Of a DNA stretch of 64,000 nt, positions 34,701 through 43,423 are shown in pieces (position 1 is the first letter of the stretch; each line of letters opens with the position of its first letter). The notes below the pieces were generated by a model that was not told where the DNA came from, searched no databases, and was given only the letters and a program-made list of their open reading frames with translations. Location: assembly GCA_045222295.1 (NCBI GenBank), contig JBGUXP010000005.1, forward strand, positions 1 to 64,000. Direction: 5' to 3'. The position numbers and the translations under genes were made by a program. This stretch comes from Colimorpha sp045222295. GTDB lineage: Bacteria; Bacteroidota; Bacteroidia; Bacteroidales; P3.

Positions 34701-37700
34701 TTGCAAATCGATATCGACATTGTTTTCCCGCGGCCAGATGGCATAAGGGTCGTCAGAAAGTGTATACCAGGGGGTGAGTTTCAGCGGCAACTCATATTCA
34801 TAGTAGTTATTGGTGTAGTCAGTACCCAGACGAACAAACAACACCAGGTCGTCATCATCCATCTGGTCGGTAGCATACATCTTTTCTGCGTGGGCGAACA
34901 TCTTCAGATGTCCGTATTGCCGCAGGTCATAGCTCGTAGAGCGATAAATAGCACGGGCGTCGCCACTGGCCAAGCCATCAACACTGAGCGACAGGGACTG
35001 CTCGTTGAGTTGCGTATAGCTGTTACCACTGGAATACCATTCCTCGCGCTCAATTCCCGGGGGCAGTACGTAAGGCACCGGCTGACGACTGCCATTCTCT
35101 TCGATATTGACAGTCGAGATGTTGAAACTGGTCTCCTCGCTGGTACCCGTGGTATAGTCGCCAGGCTGCAGCAGGTCTTCGCTATATTTGCGCCAAGTGG
35201 AATAAACAAGATCGAGAGTAGCGAAACGCAGGATGATCGGCTCATCGAACTGGTTGAGGAACATCCTCATGAAACGTATAGATTGGAATCCGTTGATGTT
35301 TCCCACCTTGGCATCGGGTTCCCGAATGGGGATACGGAACTGGTACCACTTGCAGTTGGTCGACTCGCCATTGGCTAACTGAATATTGTGCGCCTCCTGG
35401 ATGTCAACGATATGGTTCTCGCCAATCACCATCTTGTCGGGACTGAGGTCGATGACATACTGGTAGTAGTTCTCAGCCTCGCTGAGAGTGTTGTCCTTGT
35501 TGATATCCTCAACATTTGGGTAGGCACTGGCGCTGGTCATATACTCTTCGTCGCTATCCTCATCCACTGCCGAGTTCCCCTCGGGGTTGTTATAGAACTT
35601 GTATCGGTCGTTGACCTTCACGTCATTGTTATCATAATAAGAACTGCGGAAATAGCGGAAATCATCGCCCGACGGGTCGGCAGCAGCTTTCTGATAGGCT
35701 TCCGAGGCTGTGCCGAAACGTCCTGCAATAGCATCAAGATACCACTGGAAGAACGACTGCTCATCCTCCAACCCGTGTGTGGAACCCAGACCGTCATATC
35801 CCACATCCTGGTACATACGGCTCTGTGCATCGTTGTCGAAGGCATTGACGATGGGCTGCGTGGTAGGCACACGACCCCAGATGGTAGTGTCGACATTGAC
35901 CACCGTAGCACTCGTCGGAAGGCCATTCTCGAAACTCTTGCGACCGTCGCGCAAGATATCCTCACTCACGTCGCCGAGATTGATATACAACTTACCGCCA
36001 TGGTGGCTGGGACTCTCGATGAAGGGGTCCATCAGCCAGAACTCGATGGTCTCGATGTTCTGGGTTTCGAAATCGGTATAGTCCAACTTGCGCATGATAC
36101 CACCCCAACGGCTGGAAGGATTGGCCAGCATGCCACTGTCGGTAATACCGGCACTGAAGGCTGAGGGTGCCACATCGTAATTGTAGGGACCCTTTTCCGA
36201 AGGATAAAAGGCCAGATTGAGTTCGTAAACATAGGTCGGCTGACCAGCCACACGGTCCTTGTTGGGGAAGACCTCCTGCTCATAGATGCGTCTGGAATAA
36301 GGTCTCGACAGATCGTCGAGGGATATATTGCTAGGGCGTGTGCTCGTTTGGTAGAAGTCATTACTAATACGGTACCATGCCAGCTTAGCACGGTTCTTGC
36401 CATAGTCGAGGCCACTCCCGGGAGCTGTCTCGGGGAACATAGCCATCGGTAGGCGGTAGTCCTGCGGCGTACTCGCCAAGTACCACGAGTTTACCGTCGT
36501 CAAATTGATATTACTCTCGGCGCCCTCGAAGTCGTCGACATAGCTGACGCTACCCTCTTCAGAACCAGTACTGCTCATGCCGGGGATAAAATGGGCAAAC
36601 TCGGCCGTGAGACTGAGGTTCGACGGTGCTTTGGTCTCGATACCGGGAAGCATATCCACCAGTTTTGTAATCAACGGCACCTCGCTCCGATAGTTCACGT
36701 CGAGCCCCCAGATACTGTTGCTCGTCGGCTCATCGCCGAAGTTATTCTTCTGCGTCATCGGCTTCTCATGCAGGTTCATCACCGTAGCTCCGATATTGAA
36801 GTCGGGCTGCACCTCATAGTTCAGATGTAAGCCCAGCATACGCTTGGTAGTCATGCTAAACGAGTTGTTCTCGGAGCTGACACTGATTGGCGTGCCTGAC
36901 GAAAGGATGCTCTCATTGATGATACGCACCGTTCCCATAGTGTAATCCACCGTATAGTCCACATTCTCAATCAGTGGCATGCCACCAGCCGTCACCGTCA
37001 CGCTTCCCTGCGTCACACTATACCCCAGTGAGATTTCTCCACTCACACTGCTGGTATAATAACCTTCCAAGAAAAAGCGGTTGCGCTCAGCATACTGCCG
37101 CGCCAGCGCCTGCGTCATGGTATAGAGCGAGTCGAAACAATAGCGGTTGGCCATATCGTCATCCTCCAGCAAGGTCCGCAAATCCTTACCGAACGGCTCC
37201 ACATAGGGGAAGAACACTCGACCCGTCGAGGCTTGAATCAAACCGCCCTTGAAGGCTGCCGAGTCGAACCAGTCGAAGACACCGTCGGCATAATAGTAGC
37301 TCTGACTGGCATCCATGCGGTCCATGCCGAAAAGTTCAATAAGAGGAATGCCCTGTTTGGCTCCTTCAGTGAAGAAGCCAACACCCACGCCTCCTTCCTC
37401 GCTCTCATAAAGAACATTGAGACGGAAGTTCTCGCGGCTCAATTGACTGCTCTTCAGAAAGTAGACATTCTTCATCATCAACTTCCACAATGGCCCGTGG
37501 GTATTCACAGCGGTGCTCTTCAGCAACTTAACTATCAATGTATTCGGGTCGTTCACACCATCGGTGGTCAACTCGCCTACCTGATAGACATTGGTATCGC
37601 CCACCACCTGATACTGGAATGCAACGGCCAGTACCTGGTCGTTACTCAACGGCTGGTTCAGTGTGATGAATCCCAACTCGCGGTTGAATGTATATTCGTT

Positions 37701-38963
37701 GGAGGGAAGCAGACGGGCACTCTCCACCTTCTCATAGTCGATGCCAGCCGTCATGCCGACACCTTGCATGTAGCTTGTCACGGAGTTGACACTACGCACA
37801 CTCGACGGATTCACCAGCGACAGCAGGTCGTTGGCATTGTTCCTAGGCAACTGCGAACCGCTGCCATGCACACGATAATTCGACGGGTTTCCCTCTCCAA
37901 GATCGGTCAAGGCCAAGATGTTGCGATTCTGCGTCACCGCAGCGCCCACATTGGTACGCCACACCTCAATACGCAAAATCTTGATATTTGATTTCACCAC
38001 GGGCAACGTGCTCATGGCCTTGTTGTAGTTATCATAAAAATATTGCGCAATGAAATAGTGGCGATTCTCCTCATATTCGTCGGCACGAATCTCAAATTCA
38101 TGGCTGCTCGCGCCACCTTTCACCTGCATATTCTCCGTGCTTGTCTCCTTCTCGCTCACCACCGCATCGATAGTCAGTTTACCGAACTTCAGCTTAGTAT
38201 GGAAACCAAAGAGCTGTTGACTGCCCTTGATGAGGGTCGTCGTCAGCGGAAACGACACATCGGCTGCCTCAAAAAGCTGCAGGATATCATCCTCCTTGCC
38301 TTCGTACTTCAGCTTCAACTGGTTCTCAAAATCGAAAGTGGCGTTGGTATTGTGGTTGATATCAAAACTAATGAGGTCACCGATCTTGGCGTTGAGATTA
38401 ATCTGCAGGTTCTCATCAAAGTCGAAGGTTGTCACACTACGCTCACTGGCATCGCGTTGCGGGTCATCGCGGTAGTTATTTACTATTTGGAACGTCAACT
38501 CGGCACTACCGCTAGGATTAATACTGATAAGAGGTTTGCCGTTGAGCAAGTCCAGTTTCTGCATAATCTGATTGAAACCCGGAATTTTGTTCAGTAGGCC
38601 ACCAGCATTGTTGTCCAGTACTGTTCCTCCCCGCTTCTCGTCCCAGTAGTTCTTCATCAGATGCTCCATCTTCCAATCCTCATAGTCCTCGAAGCTCATA
38701 TACTCGCGACCAATTTCCACATCACCCACTTTTTTCACTTTCACATAGTCACCATGCTCAGCATCATAGACCACAGTATCTGTCACCCCGGCAGGCGTAT
38801 AGCCACTACCCATCTGCCGGAATTCGACAGAATCATTCTGCGCCCACACAACCGTATGCACGCAAAACAGCAGGGCAAGAAGGAGAATATATCGGGTCAG
38901 TTTTTTCAACTTTCGGTTTTCAACTTTTCTTTTCAACCCTACATAAACGTAACACCTCGACAA
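31794..38963 (-). CDS. sprA: SprA, outer-membrane translocon of the type IX secretion system
   Basis: 2389 residues, the size of SprA/Sov, a giant barrel through which type IX cargo leaves the cell. Family-like segments: GGTVLDNNAGGLLNKIPGFN near the N-terminus, GSAELTFQIVNNYRDDPQRD, WGLDVNYRSEVPLITKLVDM and, at the end, the strand pattern KAFFQTNINTPYISNSYPNS followed by TTKGGLTIRFSF. A signal-like segment LTRYILLLALLFCVHTVVWAQ follows residue 20. The residues before it (VENRKLKK) come from a GTTGAAAA repeat and the start is unsure; a TTG codon at about 38908 would also fit. Confidence 0.93.
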   Translation of the reverse strand: MSRCYVYVGLKRKVENRKLKKLTRYILLLALLFCVHTVVWAQNDSVEFRQMGSGYTPAGVTDTVVYDAEHGDYVKVKKVGDVEIGREYMSFEDYEDWKMEHLMKNYWDEKRGGTVLDNNAGGLLNKIPGFNQIMQKLDLLNGKPLISINPSGSAELTFQIVNNYRDDPQRDASERSVTTFDFDENLQINLNAKIGDLISFDINHNTNATFDFENQLKLKYEGKEDDILQLFEAADVSFPLTTTLIKGSQQLFGFHTKLKFGKLTIDAVVSEKETSTENMQVKGGASSHEFEIRADEYEENRHYFIAQYFYDNYNKAMSTLPVVKSNIKILRIEVWRTNVGAAVTQNRNILALTDLGEGNPSNYRVHGSGSQLPRNNANDLLSLVNPSSVRSVNSVTSYMQGVGMTAGIDYEKVESARLLPSNEYTFNRELGFITLNQPLSNDQVLAVAFQYQVVGDTNVYQVGELTTDGVNDPNTLIVKLLKSTAVNTHGPLWKLMMKNVYFLKSSQLSRENFRLNVLYESEEGGVGVGFFTEGAKQGIPLIELFGMDRMDASQSYYYADGVFDWFDSAAFKGGLIQASTGRVFFPYVEPFGKDLRTLLEDDDMANRYCFDSLYTMTQALARQYAERNRFFLEGYYTSSVSGEISLGYSVTQGSVTVTAGGMPLIENVDYTVDYTMGTVRIINESILSSGTPISVSSENNSFSMTTKRMLGLHLNYEVQPDFNIGATVMNLHEKPMTQKNNFGDEPTSNSIWGLDVNYRSEVPLITKLVDMLPGIETKAPSNLSLTAEFAHFIPGMSSTGSEEGSVSYVDDFEGAESNINLTTVNSWYLASTPQDYRLPMAMFPETAPGSGLDYGKNRAKLAWYRISNDFYQTSTRPSNISLDDLSRPYSRRIYEQEVFPNKDRVAGQPTYVYELNLAFYPSEKGPYNYDVAPSAFSAGITDSGMLANPSSRWGGIMRKLDYTDFETQNIETIEFWLMDPFIESPSHHGGKLYINLGDVSEDILRDGRKSFENGLPTSATVVNVDTTIWGRVPTTQPIVNAFDNDAQSRMYQDVGYDGLGSTHGLEDEQSFFQWYLDAIAGRFGTASEAYQKAAADPSGDDFRYFRSSYYDNNDVKVNDRYKFYNNPEGNSAVDEDSDEEYMTSASAYPNVEDINKDNTLSEAENYYQYVIDLSPDKMVIGENHIVDIQEAHNIQLANGESTNCKWYQFRIPIREPDAKVGNINGFQSIRFMRMFLNQFDEPIILRFATLDLVYSTWRKYSEDLLQPGDYTTGTSEETSFNISTVNIEENGSRQPVPYVLPPGIEREEWYSSGNSYTQLNEQSLSLSVDGLASGDARAIYRSTSYDLRQYGHLKMFAHAEKMYATDQMDDDDLVLFVRLGTDYTNNYYEYELPLKLTPWYTLSDDPYAIWPRENNVDIDLQRLTEIKTNRNKKIRHGESGYAPTLLYSEMVDGRKYTVLGTPNLGKVKVIMIGVRNPKKESLTDGNNMLPKSATVWVNELRLTDYINKGGWAAMALARTNLADLGNLSLYGSYTTAHFGNLEDPLVKEELVNTFTFQTTFDIELSKFLPEEWGLHIPLYVDYSREIGSPEYNPYNPDVLLSDDLDTYATTAEKDSVKQMTQRRKSTTNITLANVKKDRVGKDNLKQHIYDIENFAFSYAYSGERSSDEDIEYYNKDQHRGGFTYSYSPKAEPVKPFDKVKLFKGKAWKILKEFNFYYLPKSLSFSTEIYRDYEESLMRNKSAALVIIKPTYFKQFTWQRTYGLQYDLMRTLRIQYSANANARIEEPVGRMSSSAADSIWQSLAHGGTMQNFQQSVNVTYELPVNKLPYLDFLRAPLSYRTNYVYQGTTQALQSMGATLQGSSTIQLSANANLQNFYNKFKLLKDANAQKSSAKKTQAKSGKKQPKMSVQDSIATADSLRREHFKEMMKDVGYFGLRLLTGVKDMNIQYNITNGSRLPGYMGEPKYVGLDPRTHWSPGLGYVLGYDMDVAEDLLRRDLLSRDTLFNTPHEMTTNKTLSMQANVEPIRDFKIALTATQNYSTREEYYYKYLTDRGYVDGPLSARMTGSYTTTTWSFFTAFSNADDLFAQFLENRSIVAERLAAANPDPYSDQMILDTMNGQYYPAGYSANSQTVLLTAFLATYLGDDPASKGFSPFQKLPLPNWNINYNGLNKIQFLKKWFTNITLSHRYASTYSVGNFYTDATLSGVDNYDYGHESVLNNTGDYVPPVSMEGVQITEQFNPLIRISVNMVNSFQFNFSLQKNRTLMLSFSNNQLTETTRSGFTIGAGYRFKDVAFNVRFADKTHKLKSDILVQLNLTYNSNMTNIRKINQNLSQISSGSSVWMAELSGEYALTTTLTVKAFFQTNINTPYISNSYPNSTTKGGLTIRFSF
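38905..38940. repeat. GTTGAAAA repeat at the sprA start
   Basis: On the minus strand GTTGAAAA recurs three times at 13-14-base spacing (GTTGAAAAG, GTTGAAAAC, GTTGAAAAA) just before the signal-peptide coding part, so the repeat may be leader or coding. Confidence 0.5.
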
Positions 38964-39009
38964 TTATTGTATCGCCGAATCCATAAATATAATAAAATTT
39001 CTAAAAAAA

Positions 39010-39606
39010 CTATAGGCGCCTCAAGCCTTCCTTGATGATTTCCTCCACGGTCATCGGAGTGCCGTCGACATTCCGCCAGTCGCTCGACATCAACAGTTTC
39101 TCAACAGCAGGCTTGGCAAATCCAAGCATCGTCAAAGCTGTCATCGCTTCGTCGCGCGCCACCGACTGCTGACCGCCAACCACCGACTGCTGACCGCTCA
39201 CCATACCCACCTTGTCAGCCAATTCCAGTACAATACGCTGAGCCGTCTTGGCACCGATGCCCTTGACACGCTGCACACGTTTAACATCCTGCGTCTGTAT
39301 AGCCTCACGCAATTCGTCGACAGTGAGGCTCGAAAGCATGACACGCGCCGTCTGGTTCCCCACGCCGTTCACGCTGACAAGGATACGAAACATCTCGCGC
39401 TCCGCCATGTCATAGAAACCATAGAGCTGCTGCGCATCCTCGCGCACCACCAGATGGGCATAGACTTTCACTCTATCCTCCCCCACTCGTCTCAACGCCT
39501 CATACGTATTCAACGTAATCTCCAACAGATAGCCCACTCCACCGCAGTCTACCACAACCTGCGTAGGTTCCAATAATGCCAGTCTTCCTTCAAAGTATTC
39601 GTACAT
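39010..39606 (-). CDS. ruvA: Holliday junction branch migration protein RuvA
   Basis: 198 residues. N-terminal OB fold (MYEYFEGRLALLEPTQVVVD, GYLLEITLNTYEAL), two helix-hairpin-helix motifs (LVSVNGVGNQTARVML and RVKGIGAKTAQRIVLEL) and a C-terminal RuvB-binding domain (MTALTMLGFAKPAVEKLL). The flexible linker (about residues 134-149, QQSVVGGQQSV) is made by a 21-bp tandem repeat. ruvB is not next to it. Confidence 0.96.
   Translation of the reverse strand: MYEYFEGRLALLEPTQVVVDCGGVGYLLEITLNTYEALRRVGEDRVKVYAHLVVREDAQQLYGFYDMAEREMFRILVSVNGVGNQTARVMLSSLTVDELREAIQTQDVKRVQRVKGIGAKTAQRIVLELADKVGMVSGQQSVVGGQQSVARDEAMTALTMLGFAKPAVEKLLMSSDWRNVDGTPMTVEEIIKEGLRRL
39159..39200. repeat. 21-bp tandem repeat in the ruvA linker
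   Basis: CCACCGACTGCTGACCGCCA recurs once at a 21-bp period (39159-39179 and 39180-39200). It encodes two copies of a G-G/S-Q-Q-S-V unit in the flexible hinge between domains II and III. Confidence 0.8.
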
Positions 39607-39652
39607 GTTCAGTTTTATTTAATCTCCAAGGTCGTTAAAATCATTAAAGCCA

Positions 39653-40933
39653 TTACCATTGATACCCAATTCCCTGCGCAGGACTGTCCTCCTGCAGGGT
39701 ATAGTCATCCTCTCGGGGGTTAGTGAAGAGGGGGTCCTCACTCCATTCACCACCTTTTACGATGCTATGAAGGCCGAGGTTGTAATTCATCGCGTAGCCT
39801 TCCAACTCACTCAGCAACACCTCCTTGTTATAGGTACCCCAGATAATACAGTCGCGGAAGTCAGCCTTCAGCAGGTCTCCTCCCAGCGCCTCTCCGTCCC
39901 TAACCTCGTTGTTGCTCAGCACGATGCACTCTATCTTTCTCGCAGAATAGCTCCAGTAGTTTGCGAAGGTGCAGTTGCGGAAGTCATAGCTACCGCCACG
40001 AAGTACCGTCACATCGGCCAGACAGTCGTACACCAGCAGGTTACGTCCAGTAATGGTGGCAGCCTGTCCCACAATACCACAGTCGCTCATATTGCGTATC
40101 ACTGTGTTGCTCAAAGTGAGCTGCGAACCCGGATAACAGCGTAGACCACTCGTACCGTTCTCTATCACAGCGTGGTCAATCACATTACCTGTACTATAGT
40201 TGTAAAACCAAATCGTTTGCCACTGACCTGGGAGAAACGAGTACCAGCCATCATGACGCATCGAACTGAACAACACGGGGGTCTCCTCCGTCCCCTGCAC
40301 CCGCAGGTGAGCATTGGAGTCCACGATGAGCATCGCGCCGTCATAGAAATACAGCTCGTCACCGTTGTGAAGTGTCAGCGTGTGCCCATCGAGCACCGCA
40401 GCGGGAGAAATGAACACATGAGGTCTGGAATGGTCCCAATTTTCGCAGTCAATAACAGAGAACCGTGTACTATCGGAAGGCAACAGCCTATGATATACAG
40501 CATTGCGTCCCCATGCTGTCAGCACTATCCGCTGACCGTTGCTGAAGGCAATGGCATCCTCCACAACGAAAGGTGCCGTGGCAGCAGTGGGGTTGATATT
40601 GGCCTGCACAAAGATAAAAATACTGTCGCCGGCCTCGATTTCTATGTCGCGCGCCGTCAGCGAGGTGTCACCATCGACATTCATGCGGAAACGGCTTGCC
40701 GCGCCGCCAACGAGAGATACCGTACTGAGCCTCAGGTTATCCGACGTACGGTTGTAGACCGTCACCATGCGCGTCGTAGTGCCAACGGTGGTAAAGACGG
40801 TGTCGAACGTCAACGTGTCAACAGAGAACTCCAGTTTCACACTTCCATCATCCACCATAAAGTTCTCTTTCTCACACGAAAGCATCCCCCACGGCATCAG
40901 TGCCAACAACAGAATATACAATAACCTCTTCAT
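39653..40933 (-). CDS. Lipoprotein with right-handed beta-helix domain
   Basis: 426 residues. MKRLLYILLLALMPWGMLSC is a lipoprotein signal (Cys 20). Residues 35-130 look like an Ig-like or abnormal-spindle-type sandwich (LEFSVDTLTFDTVFTTVGTT), followed by a parallel beta-helix (SNTVIRNMSDCGIVGQAATI, YDFRNCTFANYWSYSARKIE) ending in GEWSEDPLFTNPREDDY, the usual closing of Bacteroidetes right-handed helix lipoproteins. Surface or periplasmic. Lies between ruvA and an M64 peptidase on the same strand. Function unknown. Confidence 0.75.
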   Translation of the reverse strand: MKRLLYILLLALMPWGMLSCEKENFMVDDGSVKLEFSVDTLTFDTVFTTVGTTTRMVTVYNRTSDNLRLSTVSLVGGAASRFRMNVDGDTSLTARDIEIEAGDSIFIFVQANINPTAATAPFVVEDAIAFSNGQRIVLTAWGRNAVYHRLLPSDSTRFSVIDCENWDHSRPHVFISPAAVLDGHTLTLHNGDELYFYDGAMLIVDSNAHLRVQGTEETPVLFSSMRHDGWYSFLPGQWQTIWFYNYSTGNVIDHAVIENGTSGLRCYPGSQLTLSNTVIRNMSDCGIVGQAATITGRNLLVYDCLADVTVLRGGSYDFRNCTFANYWSYSARKIECIVLSNNEVRDGEALGGDLLKADFRDCIIWGTYNKEVLLSELEGYAMNYNLGLHSIVKGGEWSEDPLFTNPREDDYTLQEDSPAQGIGYQW

Positions 40934-40939
40934 CTATTA

Positions 40940-42184
40940 TTATTTCGTGTAAAGCATAAAAATCTCCTCCAGCCGCCTTGCGCACACAGGACAGAAAGGC
41001 GCATAGTCTCTCATCATGCAATGCATCACGGGACGATAGACCCCATTGGCAGCATAGCCAGCACCCTCGTACACTCCCAAGGGGCCGTTCTCCGTGCGCA
41101 ACACATCCTTGTTGTCGGGTGTCGGCACCGGTGTCCCTTTGGGAAGCATTGACTGCCACTTGCTCTTAAAGTCTACCAAATTGGTGATATTGGGCTCCAA
41201 AGGCTCATACTCCGTACGGTGCAGATTGGCATAACTGAGATCCTCGTCGACATATTCGTCGGCCAGTCCCCCGATGCCATGTCCCAGCTCATGCGGCAGT
41301 ACATATTCGGCCATCTTGTGCAATGAGGAAACCGAGTAGAAGTTATAGATGGCACCACCGCCATACTTGGCATTATTGAGCACGATAATAATATGGTCGC
41401 AGGGAGTATCGCCAAGCACATCGTGCAATTGCCACAATTTGAACGTCATGGCATAACGGTCGGAACCCAAGGCATTGTAATCCACTCCAACATCGCCACG
41501 GACAATATAGACATTGAAATCGTTGCGGTGACTCTTGAACGGCTCCTTGTCGAAAAACGCCTCAGTCATGCGGCGGCAGACACTGTTATAGTAAATCGTG
41601 TCATCATCGAAGCCCTGCATCACAAAAGCCACGTCGAGTTTCACCGCCGGGTCGCCGTGCAGCTCGTAAGGCACTACTCCGAAGGGCACCAAAGATGTCG
41701 GCAACACCTGCCGAGACGGGTCGAATGCCACTACCGTTTGGTCTTCCAGTTGCATATTCGACTTGTTGCGCCGTTGCATAGCGATTTGCACCTCACCTTT
41801 CGGCATGGGCAGCAGAAGCACTTCCTCGAACCTTTTCACCGTAGTCTTGCCCTCTGGGGTATCCTTATATTCGCGAAAAAGGTTGCTGTAGCCACGCGAA
41901 TAGAGTTCGCATCCCGTTGCAACATCGCGCATCACAACACGATATTCACCATTATCAAAAGGGTCAAGTAGCTGGGTACGAGAGCCATGCCAGCCGGCAC
42001 CGCGGTTAATCCAGTGCTCCACCCACACGGTGTCGTCTTGGACAGAGCCTTCGCGAATACAATCGAGGCGCAAAGTCCCTCCGGTGAAATACTTATCGAA
42101 CTCGACATTCTGTGCCCCGGAAAAGCCCGTCCCAAGGAACAGAAAAAACGCCGTCGTCAGTATCTTTGCAACCATTTTTCTCAT
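40940..42184 (-). CDS. IgA peptidase M64-family metalloprotease
   Basis: About 414 residues. Start chosen at the ATG giving MRKMVAKILTTAFFLFLG, a signal peptide ending GFSGAQ; the frame continues upstream to 42250 without a reason to use it. The N-terminal 130 residues form a sandwich-like domain seen in this family, then AFVMQGFDDDTIYYNSVCRR, and the zinc-binding HELGHGIGGLADEY with the third ligand likely further on. CMMRDYAPFCPVCARRLEEI closes the domain. A secreted peptidase related to Clostridium ramosum IgA protease; real substrates are not known. Confidence 0.88.
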   Translation of the reverse strand: MRKMVAKILTTAFFLFLGTGFSGAQNVEFDKYFTGGTLRLDCIREGSVQDDTVWVEHWINRGAGWHGSRTQLLDPFDNGEYRVVMRDVATGCELYSRGYSNLFREYKDTPEGKTTVKRFEEVLLLPMPKGEVQIAMQRRNKSNMQLEDQTVVAFDPSRQVLPTSLVPFGVVPYELHGDPAVKLDVAFVMQGFDDDTIYYNSVCRRMTEAFFDKEPFKSHRNDFNVYIVRGDVGVDYNALGSDRYAMTFKLWQLHDVLGDTPCDHIIIVLNNAKYGGGAIYNFYSVSSLHKMAEYVLPHELGHGIGGLADEYVDEDLSYANLHRTEYEPLEPNITNLVDFKSKWQSMLPKGTPVPTPDNKDVLRTENGPLGVYEGAGYAANGVYRPVMHCMMRDYAPFCPVCARRLEEIFMLYTK

Positions 42185-42233
42185 ATATTTCTTAAACGCC
42201 CTACCACTATATTTATTGTGTATGAAAATAAAT

Positions 42234-42264
42234 TTTGTCAGTCCACACAACTTTCGTACTTTTG
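42234..42264 (+). promoter_or_regulatory. Promoter of the Sua5/YciO-like gene
   Basis: TTTG (42234-42237), 19 bases, TACTTTTG (42257-42264); start codon at 42289. Confidence 0.85.
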
Positions 42265-42288
42265 CAGTTTGAAACTTTAATAAAAAAC

Positions 42289-42906
42289 ATGATAATAAAA
42301 TTATATAATGGCAACCCCAACGTGCGGGAAGTAAGAAAGATAGCCGACACCCTGCGCGATGGAGGCGTCGTCATTCTTCCCACCGACACCCTCTATTGTT
42401 TCGCCTGCAGCATGGAGCACAAGAAGGCCGCCGAGGCCATCGCCCAACTGAAAGGCTTCAAACTAAAACAAGCCAAATACTCCATGCTTTGTGCTTCTCT
42501 GAGCCAAGCATCGGAATTTGTCCGTGCCATGGACAAAGACACTTTCTCTATCCTAAAAGAATGTCTACCTGGCCCTTACACCTTTATCATGGAGGCCAGT
42601 GGCAGTGTGCCGCGCAACTATCAGAATGCCAACAAAACCATCGGCATCCGCGTGCCGGAGAACGACATCACCCGCGCCATCATCGAGGAGGTGGGCTGCC
42701 CGCTCATCTGCACCTCGGTGCGTCCCATTGACGGTGACGACGAGGTGGAGAACTACACCGACCCCGAACTCATCCACGACCGTTTCGGCTCTCGCGTGGA
42801 TATTGTAGTTGACGGTGGTCTGGCCGACGCCGCCCCCTCTACAGTGGTCGACTGCAGCGACGGCATCGAGGTCGTACGTCAAGGGAAGGGAGAGATAAGT
42901 CTATGA
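42289..42906 (+). CDS. Sua5/YciO/YrdC-family protein (L-threonylcarbamoyladenylate synthase-like)
   Basis: 205 residues from MIIKLYNGNPNVREVRKIAD; longer upstream readings cross the promoter. GGVVILPTDTLYCFAC is the family's start of the dsRNA-binding-like fold, KYSMLCASLSQASEFVRAMD the ATP-binding area, and LPGPYTFIMEAS the threonine/bicarbonate loop. The spacing KxxKYSMLC with QAS matches the YciO branch more than TsaC, so a role in tRNA t6A synthesis is plausible but not sure. Its stop overlaps the next ATG as ATGA. Confidence 0.85.
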   Translation: MIIKLYNGNPNVREVRKIADTLRDGGVVILPTDTLYCFACSMEHKKAAEAIAQLKGFKLKQAKYSMLCASLSQASEFVRAMDKDTFSILKECLPGPYTFIMEASGSVPRNYQNANKTIGIRVPENDITRAIIEEVGCPLICTSVRPIDGDDEVENYTDPELIHDRFGSRVDIVVDGGLADAAPSTVVDCSDGIEVVRQGKGEISL

Positions 42907-43376
42907 AAATAACCATCAATAATGGCAGCAATTTCTACAGTGGCCGTAACGGTTGCTTGACCCGACTGATGCTGCTCTCCATTGCCGTAATGGTGGGTGC
43001 ATGGCTCCTGCCAGGCGTCGAAGTCACCTCATTCTGGTCGGTCCTCCTCACTGCCGTGGTCATCTCTATACTCAACAATATCATCCGTCCCATCCTCATC
43101 GTTATCACCCTGCCGGTTACAGCCATCACACTGGGGCTCTTCCTCTTCGTCATCAACGCCATTATCATCATCATGGCCTCCGAACTGGTAACAGGGTTCC
43201 AGGTCGACAACTTCAGCTCAGCGCTGCTCTTCAGTCTCATACTGATGGGTGTCAACTACCTGCTGGAACTGCCCAACAAATACCTCAACCGCAAGCCCTT
43301 GCAACAGCAACAGGTACAACAGGACAACGACACCGACGATGAAGGTTTCACTCCTTATGAAGAAATAAAAGACTAA
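42903..43376 (+). CDS. Phage holin IV/YvlD-type membrane protein
   Basis: 157 residues with four hydrophobic spans (about 20-38, 45-65, 68-92, 96-116) and a Gln/Asp-rich cytoplasmic tail (LQQQQVQQDNDTDDEG). ILNNIIRPILIVITLPVTAI is the hallmark of the PF04020 family, often called phage holin but found in the chromosomes of many bacteria. Translationally coupled to the Sua5/YciO gene. Confidence 0.85.
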   Translation: MKITINNGSNFYSGRNGCLTRLMLLSIAVMVGAWLLPGVEVTSFWSVLLTAVVISILNNIIRPILIVITLPVTAITLGLFLFVINAIIIIMASELVTGFQVDNFSSALLFSLILMGVNYLLELPNKYLNRKPLQQQQVQQDNDTDDEGFTPYEEIKD

Positions 43377-43390
43377 AAATATTTTGGACC

Positions 43391-43407
43391 GCCGGCGTCT
43401 CGCCGGC
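43391..43407. repeat. Short REP-like palindrome between the holin-like gene and panC
   Basis: GCCGGCG TCT CGCCGGC in the 47-base spacer; a stem of seven G/C pairs. Confidence 0.6.
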
Positions 43408-43423
43408 ACAAAAAAAAGCTCTT

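Noticed and set aside
33930..35378. 482-codon plus-strand frame inside sprA
   Set aside because: SprA is continuous on the other strand; no support for this frame.
42903..43376. Evidence for a prophage (holin-like gene)
   Set aside because: PF04020/YvlD proteins are common chromosomal membrane proteins; no phage genes are nearby.
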